From: Chloroflexota bacterium
Lineage (GTDB): Bacteria; Chloroflexota; Chloroflexia; Thermomicrobiales; JADLAZ01
Assembly (NCBI GenBank): GCA_020849725.1
Contig: JADLAZ010000167.1
Span: 1 to 16,104, forward strand
DNA length: 16,104 bases
Direction: 5' to 3'
In this document: in pieces, positions 5,918 to 13,102 of the stretch
How positions within the stretch are numbered: the stretch's first letter is position 1
Layout of the letters: the number at the start of each line of letters is the position of its first letter
Notes under the pieces: generated by a model
The model's database searches: none
What the model was told of the DNA's origin: nothing
What the model saw: only the letters and a program-made list of their open reading frames with translations
Made by a program: the position numbers and the translations under genes

Positions 5918-8827
5918 ATGAGTACCGCTGTCCGACTGACAGGTGAAGCGCTGATCGCGGCGCTGGCCGGGGAACCGGACGGCGTGGTGCGCGAGCGACG
6001 ACTAGCGGTGGCGCTGACCGAGCATGTGCCGGGCGAGCTCTTGACCACCCTGCGCGACGCGGCCGAGCGCCTGCGCCAGGTCGATACTCCGGCGTCACTG
6101 CGGCTGGCTGAATGCGTCGAGACCGGCGCCGCGCTGGCGGGCCGGCCCGATCACCAGGCGCTCGGCGCGATGGCGCGGGCCGATGCCCTGTGGCTGCTCG
6201 GTCACTACTCGGAGGCCGCGGCCACCTATGAAGCGGCACGGCAAGCCTTCGCCGACTTGCAGCACGAGGTCGGCTGGGCACGCACGCACATTGGCTGGGT
6301 GATCGTGAGCTATTATCTTGGCCGTGGCGCCGCGGCGCTTGACGCGCTAGCGCCGGCGGTGGCGGTGCTGGAGCGTCGCGAGGAGTGGCTGCGCGCGGGG
6401 GCCCTGGACATGAACGCCGGCTACGTCTGCTGGCGGCTGGGGCGCTTTGAGGCAGCATTGGAGCGCTTCGGGCGGGCCGAGCGGACGTTTCGGGAACGCG
6501 TGCCTGGCTCGGACCTGAAGATCGCCTGGCTTCAGGGCAATCGTGCCCTCGTACTCACTGAGATGGGGCTGTTCGACCAGGCCCTGGCGCTGCACGCACG
6601 GGCGCGGTCGGTCTTCGAGACCGAGGGCGACACGGTGTCAGTGCTGCGCACCGAGGGCTACCAGGCCGAGATACTCGCCGCGCGCGGCGAGTATACTGGC
6701 GCGCTGGCCTTGCACCAGCGCACGTTGCGGGCACTGGAGCAAGCCGGCCTGGATGTGGACGCGGCCTGGACGCGCTTGAGCATGGTGATCGCCTATCTCG
6801 GGTTGAACCGACCGGCCGAGGCGGCCGATCTGGCCCGCGCGGCGATCGACCAGTTCGAACGCTTCGCGACACCTACCGAAGCGGCCCGCGCGCGGTACTT
6901 CGCCGCGGTGGCGCTGGCGGCGCTTGATAATGCCGATGAAGCCCGTCGTCTTCTCAACGAAGCGGCGGCGACGTTTGACGCGATCGGTCACACGCACCAG
7001 CAGGCGATGGTCGCACTGCAGCAAGCGAGCTTGGCGCTGGCCGACGAGAAGTGGACCGAGGCGCGGGAGGTGGCCGGAATCGCGGCCGAGCAGTTCCTTG
7101 CCCGGGGCCAGCCGGTGCCGGCGGCACAGGCGCACCTGCTGCAGGCGCGCGCCGCGCTGGAGTGTGGCCAATGGGCCGCCGTGGCCGATGCCGCACAGTC
7201 GGTGCTGGCGGTGGCTGAGGACTGCGGTGTGCCGTGGCTGGCCTACCAGGCGCAATACCTGCGGGCGCGCGTGGCTGATCACGATAGCCGGCGGGCGGCG
7301 GCCCTGGCGGAGTACGCGGCGGCCATGGCCAGCATAGACCGATTGCAGAGCCGGCTGGCGGTTGAGTTGCGGGCGACCTTTCTCGACGACAAGCTCCATG
7401 TCTACCACGATGCCATCGACTGCGCGCTGGCCGGCGCCCTCCCAGACCTGGCGCTGGCCAGTCTCGAGCGGGCAAAATCGCGCGCGCTGGTCGATTATCT
7501 CTCTGCCCATCCCGGCGCCATCGACAACGCACTGGCTGACGACGAGAGCCGTGCGCTGGCTGGCGACGTGGCGCGGCTGCGCGCCGAGCATGCCTGGCTC
7601 GCCGGCCGGCTCTTCGGTGACAGCCTGGGCCGACGGCCGGAGCCGGGCGACAGCGGCGGGGTCGCTGCCACCGACGGCGACGTCCTGTCGGCGGCCATGC
7701 ACGATCGGGAGCAGCGCATCATCGCACTCACCGAGCAGTTAGCGTTGCGGCACGCACGGTCCGGCCGGCCGGAGCCACCCGCAAGCGGCGCCGGCGTGTG
7801 GATGGCGCCCACACTCGATGCAGACACCGTCATTCTGGAGTACTACCTGCACGGAGATACAGCCCATGTCTTCGTGATCGTCGGCGGCTCGGTGACATGC
7901 CAGCTCTTGCCAGTCACGACCGCGGCAGTGCGCCGGCTGCTGCAGTTCTGGCAGCTGAATCTCGACACCACGGCGGCGGCGCTGGCCGGCGGCCACTCCC
8001 TCGCTGAGCCAGCCGGCAACGCACGTGGCTTGCTGGCCGCCCTGTATCGAGCGCTGATCGCGCCGGTCGAGGCGTCGCTGGCTGGACATGGTCGCCTGAT
8101 CATCGTTCCACACGGGCCGCTGCACGGCGTGCCGTTCCCGGCACTTTTCGATGGTCGGCGCCACCTCATCGAGCGGTTGGTTGTGACGCTCTCACCGTCA
8201 CTCGACGTGTTGCGCCTCGACCGTGCGCCAGCGCATCGCCGGAGCGGTGTCCTCGTCATCGGACACAGCGCCGGTGGACGACTGCCAGCGGCGCTGGCGG
8301 AAGCACGATCGGTCGCTGGGCTGGTAGGCGGCCGCCTGCTGCTGGAAGGCGACGCCACCACGGCGTCGGTGCGGACATGGGCAGCTGACTGCTGCCTTGT
8401 CCACATTGCCGCCCATGGCGAAGCACGCCTCGACAACCCGGCCTTTGCCCATGTCGTGCTAGCGGACGGTCACTTGATCACCGCCGATGTCTTCGGACTG
8501 GACCTGCGCGGCGCGATCGTCGTACTGAGTGCCTGCGAAACGGGACGCGGCCAGGTCGCCACCGGGGATGAAGTCATTGGCTTGAGCCGTGGCTTCCTCT
8601 ACGCCGGCGCAGCGGCGCTCGTGCAGACGCTGTGGCGGGTGGATGATGAGGCGACCGCGGCGCTAGTGGGTGAGTTCTATCGTGCGCTGGTGGGCGGTGC
8701 ATCGACGGGCGCTGCTCTACGCGCGGCACAATGCGCCATGATCGGCAGTGATGCTCGGCGTGCCAGCCCGTTCTTCTGGGCCGCCTTTCAGTCGGTCGGC
8801 GATGCCGGCCTCGTCGATTCAGAATAA
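5918..8827 (+). CDS. TPR-CHAT protease (caspase-like, clan CD)
   Basis: A 969-residue protein. Residues about 60-500 are a long run of alpha-helical TPR-like repeats, e.g. ALGAMARADALWLLGHYSEA, GYVCWRLGRFEAALERFGRA and GNRALVLTEMGLFDQALALH. A connecting helix region containing LASLERAKSRALVDYL leads to a C-terminal CHAT domain, about 690-965. It opens with ALYRALIAPVEASL and LIIVPHGPLHGVPFPALFD and carries the catalytic His in VHIAAHGE (His833) and Cys in VLSACETGRG (Cys873), so it looks active. No signal peptide or membrane segment is seen. CHAT domains are caspase/separase-like peptidases; in type III-E CRISPR systems a TPR-CHAT protein cleaves a sigma-factor-associated target. ATG 5918 has GAGG 7 nt upstream. 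The subtilase gene follows after 35 nt. The TPR part probably senses a partner or trigger. Confidence 0.92.
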   Translation: MSTAVRLTGEALIAALAGEPDGVVRERRLAVALTEHVPGELLTTLRDAAERLRQVDTPASLRLAECVETGAALAGRPDHQALGAMARADALWLLGHYSEAAATYEAARQAFADLQHEVGWARTHIGWVIVSYYLGRGAAALDALAPAVAVLERREEWLRAGALDMNAGYVCWRLGRFEAALERFGRAERTFRERVPGSDLKIAWLQGNRALVLTEMGLFDQALALHARARSVFETEGDTVSVLRTEGYQAEILAARGEYTGALALHQRTLRALEQAGLDVDAAWTRLSMVIAYLGLNRPAEAADLARAAIDQFERFATPTEAARARYFAAVALAALDNADEARRLLNEAAATFDAIGHTHQQAMVALQQASLALADEKWTEAREVAGIAAEQFLARGQPVPAAQAHLLQARAALECGQWAAVADAAQSVLAVAEDCGVPWLAYQAQYLRARVADHDSRRAAALAEYAAAMASIDRLQSRLAVELRATFLDDKLHVYHDAIDCALAGALPDLALASLERAKSRALVDYLSAHPGAIDNALADDESRALAGDVARLRAEHAWLAGRLFGDSLGRRPEPGDSGGVAATDGDVLSAAMHDREQRIIALTEQLALRHARSGRPEPPASGAGVWMAPTLDADTVILEYYLHGDTAHVFVIVGGSVTCQLLPVTTAAVRRLLQFWQLNLDTTAAALAGGHSLAEPAGNARGLLAALYRALIAPVEASLAGHGRLIIVPHGPLHGVPFPALFDGRRHLIERLVVTLSPSLDVLRLDRAPAHRRSGVLVIGHSAGGRLPAALAEARSVAGLVGGRLLLEGDATTASVRTWAADCCLVHIAAHGEARLDNPAFAHVVLADGHLITADVFGLDLRGAIVVLSACETGRGQVATGDEVIGLSRGFLYAGAAALVQTLWRVDDEATAALVGEFYRALVGGASTGAALRAAQCAMIGSDARRASPFFWAAFQSVGDAGLVDSE

Positions 8828-8862
8828 GGAGTGGCCGCGAGCGCGGCGATGGAGGCAGGGTC

Positions 8863-10887
8863 GTGGGCGATGATGGGAGCAGCCCAGGCGTCGATTGGAA
8901 GACTGATTCTCTGACTCCGGTCAACCACGTTCCGGGTGAACTCTGCCTGGTCATTGAGGATCCGGCGTTTCGCTGGCGGCGCTACCAAGCGAACAGCGAC
9001 CCGCAAGGCGCGCTCGACCGCTACGGTCAGGCGGTGTACGCCGCCGTGCTGACGCACATGAACCGTGTCGTGCGCGATGTGCGGCTGCCAGTGTCGGTCG
9101 ATGCTCCATCTGACAAGCTGGGCGCCGCGAGCGTGGACCTGATGGGTCGCAGCCCGCTTGAACGTGACCTGACACCGGGTGTGGGGTTTCGGGCATACTT
9201 CGGTCTTAGCACGCTCAACACAGCCGTATTTCGCCCGCTGCCGAGTCGCCGCTCGACACCGCGGCCGTGGGTGCTGCTGCCGCGCCTTCGCGGTATGGTC
9301 GTTCTGGCGTTCTTCGCTGTCGGGCCGACGGAGCTGACAATAGATGAGGGCGACCGGGGAGCGCAACGCCGCGACTGGCGCTCCCGCTCGCTGCCACTGC
9401 ACCAGCAACGCATCCGGGAGTTGGTCAAGCTGCTCAACTGGCGGGCCTTGCCCCAAGCGGATGTGCCGGCGCTGGGTGGCCTGACCGTGCGGGCCGCAAC
9501 GCCCAACTGGCTGACCTGCCCGACGCACTCACACGGCAGCCCCGGCACGCTGCCGGTTCGGCTGACGCCGGTCGAGGTGCAGGCGCTCGGCGATGGCGGA
9601 CGCGGGAAGTTCACCTTCCGCTTTGTCGATGATGGACTGCTTCGGCGTGCCGGCGACCCAGCGGGCGCGGCAGCCCGCCTCCTGGCGCAGCAACAACTGG
9701 ATACGCTGGTGGAGCGCATGCGACTGCCGGTCGCGCGCGGTGTGGACCCACGGGTGGTGGTCGCCGTGCTGGACACGGCGCCGTCACCCGAGGCCATCGT
9801 GACGCGCGCGGCAGTAGCGGCCGACAACGCGCTCCTGGCGGACATTGCCGGAGAAGTCGGCCGCCCGGATGGACATGTCGTCATCGATGGCGCCGGGTTG
9901 GCCGAGCCGTTCGACCACGTGGCCGGCTTCCGCTCGAACCTGCGCGATCGACTGGCAAGTAATGGCGCGGCGTCGCTGGTCGATCACGGCCTCTTTGTCG
10001 CCGGAATCGTGCGCGATATCGCGCCGCGGGCGACGGTGCGGTTGATACGGGTACTTGACGACAGTGGCGTGGGAGATGTCGCGACACTGTTTCAAGTGTT
10101 GCAGCAGCTACCCGGACAACTCGAACGTGGCTCGCGCCTGATCATCAACCTGAGCCTCGTCGCCGATCTGCCAACTGCTGACGAGCTGCTGGCACAGTGG
10201 TTTCCCCAGACTCACGCCGACGCGACCGCACTGCGCTACTCCTGGCAGATGATCGGGGCCATGCTCGGCCTGACGCACCGTTGCCTGCAGGAGACGCTGG
10301 ATTGGCTGGCTGCCCAGGACGTTCTCGTCGTCGCTGCGGCCGGCAACGAGGGGTTCGACCCTGCCATGCGCCCGGAGCCACTCTATCCGGCCGCCTACGA
10401 CACCGTCCTGTCAGTTGCGGCGGTGACGCGTAGTGATGAGCCGGCGCAGTTCTCTAATCGGGGCGACATGCGCGTCTTTGGCAATGGCGTGGCCGTGTTC
10501 GGGGGCCAGGGGCTCGCGCCGAGCGATGAGGCGTTGCCCGACGTACCGAAGGCGGGCAAGGACGGCTGGCGCGATGCAGTGGCCGGCATCTTCAGTGCGG
10601 CCACGATTCCGCTGGCGCCGGCAGTCGCGGCCACCAACGACACCGGCTGGGTCTGGTGGTCGGGTACGTCGTTCGCGGCGCCGATCGTGGCCGCCATCGC
10701 AGCCAACCTTCTACTCGACGCGCCGACCCGGCGGCTGTCAGCGGCGGAGCTCATGCAGACGATCCGCGGCTACGCGACGATCCCCGAGTTCGCTCTGGAA
10801 CGTGATGGTCCCTTCGACTGCTCGGCCATCTTCGCGCGACAAGTGTGGCGCTCGACACCGGCCGAAAGCGTCACAACGCCACGTTGA
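8863..10887 (+). CDS. Subtilisin-like serine protease (peptidase S8), probably cytoplasmic
   Basis: A 674-residue protein with an S8 domain from about residue 295 onward. The catalytic residues are all present: Asp304 in VVVAVLDTAPS, His375 in LVDHGLFVAGIV, oxyanion Asn495 in VVAAAGNEG and Ser603 in WSGTSFAAPIVAAIAA. About 107 residues separate Asn and Ser, including a stretch rich in Gly, Ala and Pro. The first ~290 residues match no domain I recognise; they contain AATPNWLTCPTHSHG and no signal peptide, unlike secreted subtilases, so an intracellular role is likely. The start is GTG 8863 with GGAGG 7 nt upstream. Only 35 nt separate it from the CHAT gene and 54 nt from the zinc-finger gene. 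Either protease might activate the other or act on the neighbouring zinc-finger protein; this is inference. Confidence 0.92.
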   Translation: MGDDGSSPGVDWKTDSLTPVNHVPGELCLVIEDPAFRWRRYQANSDPQGALDRYGQAVYAAVLTHMNRVVRDVRLPVSVDAPSDKLGAASVDLMGRSPLERDLTPGVGFRAYFGLSTLNTAVFRPLPSRRSTPRPWVLLPRLRGMVVLAFFAVGPTELTIDEGDRGAQRRDWRSRSLPLHQQRIRELVKLLNWRALPQADVPALGGLTVRAATPNWLTCPTHSHGSPGTLPVRLTPVEVQALGDGGRGKFTFRFVDDGLLRRAGDPAGAAARLLAQQQLDTLVERMRLPVARGVDPRVVVAVLDTAPSPEAIVTRAAVAADNALLADIAGEVGRPDGHVVIDGAGLAEPFDHVAGFRSNLRDRLASNGAASLVDHGLFVAGIVRDIAPRATVRLIRVLDDSGVGDVATLFQVLQQLPGQLERGSRLIINLSLVADLPTADELLAQWFPQTHADATALRYSWQMIGAMLGLTHRCLQETLDWLAAQDVLVVAAAGNEGFDPAMRPEPLYPAAYDTVLSVAAVTRSDEPAQFSNRGDMRVFGNGVAVFGGQGLAPSDEALPDVPKAGKDGWRDAVAGIFSAATIPLAPAVAATNDTGWVWWSGTSFAAPIVAAIAANLLLDAPTRRLSAAELMQTIRGYATIPEFALERDGPFDCSAIFARQVWRSTPAESVTTPR

Positions 10888-10941
10888 GTAGGATGCGGGT
10901 GGGTGTCACCCCAGTTGTCCACTGAGGAAGGCAGGCGAGTC

Positions 10942-11694
10942 GTGACGGAGTGTATCGAGCCGGGCGCCGTCACAGACGATGATCTGGTCGCCTACGCGGC
11001 CGGCGAACGACCGCGTCGCGTGCGCGCGCACGTGCAAGCATGCGAGGCCTGCGCCGCGATAGTCGCGCGCTTCGCCGCGACCGAGGACCAGCTCGGCCAG
11101 GCTCTGTTTCGCTTTGACTGCCCGACCGGCCTGGAGCTTGGCGAATACCATCTTGGCCTGCTGGCCGAGGGCGTCCGACGCCGGGTGGCCGCGCATTTGT
11201 CGCGCTGCCCACACTGCATGGCCGAGCTAGCGACGGCGCAGGGCTTCCTCGACCAGGCCGCCAGCGCTGCCCCTGCCGAGCCGCTCGGTCGGCGCGCGCG
11301 CCAGGCGGCGCGCGCCGCGCTCGAGCGCGTCGTGGCGCAGCTCATCCCGCCGCCTATGACGATGGCGGCTGGGCTGCGCGGCACTGGAACCGCGGTGACC
11401 TGGCGCTACGAAGCCGGCGATCTGGCGCTGACGTTGCATCCGCAACCGGCTGACCGGCCACGTGGCCAGCACCAGGTGCTGGCATTTGTCGAGCAGCGCA
11501 ATGCTGCTCTGGATAGTCTGTCCGATGTGCCGGTGCGGCTCGTCGATGCGGCGGGCGTGACCGTGGCCGCGACGACGATCGATATGATCGGCAACTTCAT
11601 CATCGGGCCGGCGCCCGCCGGCGCCTATGCGCTGGAGCTGACCCTGCCTGAGCGCGTCGTCGTCGTGCCCGACCTGGCGCTCGGGACGACCTGA
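10942..11694 (+). CDS. Two-finger zf-HC2 protein, candidate soluble anti-sigma factor
   Basis: A 250-residue protein with two HX3CX2C motifs typical of zinc-binding anti-sigma (ZAS, zf-HC2) domains: H30/C34/C37 (AHVQACEACA) and H85/C89/C92 (AHLSRCPHCM). Each follows a similar acidic helix (DDDLVAYAAGE and GEYHLGLLAEG), so the N-terminal half looks like a tandem duplication. A Pro/Ala-rich link follows, then a C-terminal beta-rich domain (about 155-248: VPVRLVDAAGVTVAATTIDM, GNFIIGPAPAGAYALELTLP) resembling carboxypeptidase-regulatory-like or transthyretin-like folds. No membrane segment is seen, unlike most ZAS anti-sigma factors. I chose GTG 10942, with GGCAGG 6 nt upstream; an in-frame GTG at 10903 would add 13 residues. 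Last gene of the cassette; a partner or antagonist of the sigma factor is plausible but unproven. Confidence 0.75.
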   Translation: MTECIEPGAVTDDDLVAYAAGERPRRVRAHVQACEACAAIVARFAATEDQLGQALFRFDCPTGLELGEYHLGLLAEGVRRRVAAHLSRCPHCMAELATAQGFLDQAASAAPAEPLGRRARQAARAALERVVAQLIPPPMTMAAGLRGTGTAVTWRYEAGDLALTLHPQPADRPRGQHQVLAFVEQRNAALDSLSDVPVRLVDAAGVTVAATTIDMIGNFIIGPAPAGAYALELTLPERVVVVPDLALGTT

Positions 11695-11706
11695 GTGGCG
11701 GCACGA

Positions 11707-13056
11707 CTAGGCCCAGTCCTCCAGCGCGGCCCGGATCGCTGATAGGAACCGGCCGGCTGCCGTGGTGTCGGCGGCTCGCTCGTCGTAGGCGAGGCAGGCA
11801 TTCATCAACGGGCGCACGGCGATGGCATCCTCGTTGCCGACAACGACCGGGCGACGGGTGATTGCCTCCATCGTCACGATAGCAACCTGCGGCTGGTTGA
11901 TGATCGGACGTGACAGGACCGACCCGACCGCGCCGGTGTTATTGATCGTCATCGTGCCGCCGGCCATGTCCGAAGGCGCCAGCCGGTTGGCGCGGGCGCG
12001 CTCGACGTGGGTCTGCAGCGCGCGCGCCATGCCAGTCAAATTGAGGCCGTCGGCGCCGACGATAACCGGCACGACGAGGCCGGCGTCGATGGCGACGGCA
12101 ACGCCGAGATTGACGGTGTGGTGCTGGCGCAGTTCGCCCTCCTGCCAGGTCGCATTCAAGTCGGGCGTTGCCGCCAGGGCGCGGACCACGGCGACGGCGA
12201 AGTACGGCAGGTAGGTCAGGCTGAAGCCCTCGTCGGCCTCGAAGGCGCCACGCAGGGCGGCGCGGGCGCGCACGACGGCACTCATGTCGATTTCGATGCT
12301 CATCCAGCCGTGCGGCGCGGTGGCAACGCTGCGCTCCATGTGCGCGGCGATCGCGCGGCGCACGGGTGTCAGCGGCATCAGGTCCAGCACTGGGGGGACC
12401 GGGAGGGGGGGCGACGCGGCTACTGGCGAGGGATGGTTCATCGGGGGAACGTCCGCTGGGGCGGGTCGCGCTCCGACGGCGGCCTGCACATCGGCCGCAT
12501 TGAGCCGGCCGCCCAGGCCGCTCCCCGGCAGCGCGGCGAGATCGGAGTCGGTGAGGTGGTAGGCAGCGGCGATTGCGGCGGCGCGCGGCGTAATGAGGCG
12601 GCGGGCCAATCCGGTCGCTACGCCAATCAGGGACATATCCCATGAGTTGATATCCACCAGATTGGCAGCCCATTGCGGTGGAGGAGGGGCGGATATTGGC
12701 GTTGGCGCGGCGGTTACCGCAAGGTCACCAGCGGGCGGCAAGATTGGCGGCGAGAGGGAGCGGAGGCTGGCGCTCGCGCCAGCGGTGACCGATTGGTCCG
12801 GCGGCGCGCCCGCTTCCCCGGCGGGCGCGATGGTGGCGATCAGTGCGCCGGCAGCAACCGTGTCGCCTTCGTTCGCGGCGATGCTGACGAGCGTGCCGCT
12901 GGTTGGCGCCGGCACTTCGATCGTGACCTTGTCCGAGACGACCTCTAGCAGCGGCTCGCCCTCGGCCACGGCGTCACCCGGCTGGCGCAGCCAGACGCCG
13001 ATCGTGACCTCGGCGGCCGCCTCGTTGACGTTCGGCATCTTGACCGGCACCGGCAT
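11707..13056 (-). CDS. 2-oxo acid dehydrogenase E2 component, catalytic His replaced
   Basis: A 449-residue E2 protein with the standard order: lipoyl domain (1-78, lipoyl-lysine K43 in VVSDKVTIEV), Pro/Ala-rich linker, E1/E3-binding domain (about 190-222; TPRAAAIAAAYHLTDSDLAA then GSGLGGRLNAADV), a second Pro-rich linker and a C-terminal acyltransferase domain with MTINNTGAVGSVLSRPIINQ and PQVAIVTMEAI. In active E2s this domain ends with a DHRxxDG motif whose His catalyses acyl transfer to CoA. Here it reads DERAADT (425-431), so His is Glu and Gly is Thr. The start is ATG 13056, with AGGAG 6 nt upstream. It lies 46 nt after the AceE-like E1 gene, so the two should form one complex. No E3 gene is in view. 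It converges on the zinc-finger gene with 12 nt between them. Confidence 0.9.
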   Translation of the reverse strand: MPVPVKMPNVNEAAAEVTIGVWLRQPGDAVAEGEPLLEVVSDKVTIEVPAPTSGTLVSIAANEGDTVAAGALIATIAPAGEAGAPPDQSVTAGASASLRSLSPPILPPAGDLAVTAAPTPISAPPPPQWAANLVDINSWDMSLIGVATGLARRLITPRAAAIAAAYHLTDSDLAALPGSGLGGRLNAADVQAAVGARPAPADVPPMNHPSPVAASPPLPVPPVLDLMPLTPVRRAIAAHMERSVATAPHGWMSIEIDMSAVVRARAALRGAFEADEGFSLTYLPYFAVAVVRALAATPDLNATWQEGELRQHHTVNLGVAVAIDAGLVVPVIVGADGLNLTGMARALQTHVERARANRLAPSDMAGGTMTINNTGAVGSVLSRPIINQPQVAIVTMEAITRRPVVVGNEDAIAVRPLMNACLAYDERAADTTAAGRFLSAIRAALEDWA

Positions 13057-13102
13057 GGCCAGCTCCTGCCCAGGTGACCGCGGCCCAACCGGCCGCGCGC
13101 GA

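Noticed and set aside
6638..7702. Long minus-strand open frame opposite the TPR region
   Set aside because: It overlaps the CHAT gene fully and shows no recognisable domain; GC-rich codon bias explains the lack of stops.
5105..11694. Type III-E CRISPR (Craspase) locus
   Set aside because: TPR-CHAT and a sigma factor are present, but no gRAMP/Cas7-11, Cas1, repeats or spacers are seen. Only the regulatory logic is similar.
11695..11706. Terminator between the convergent zinc-finger and E2 genes
   Set aside because: The gap is only 12 nt, with no stem or T-run.
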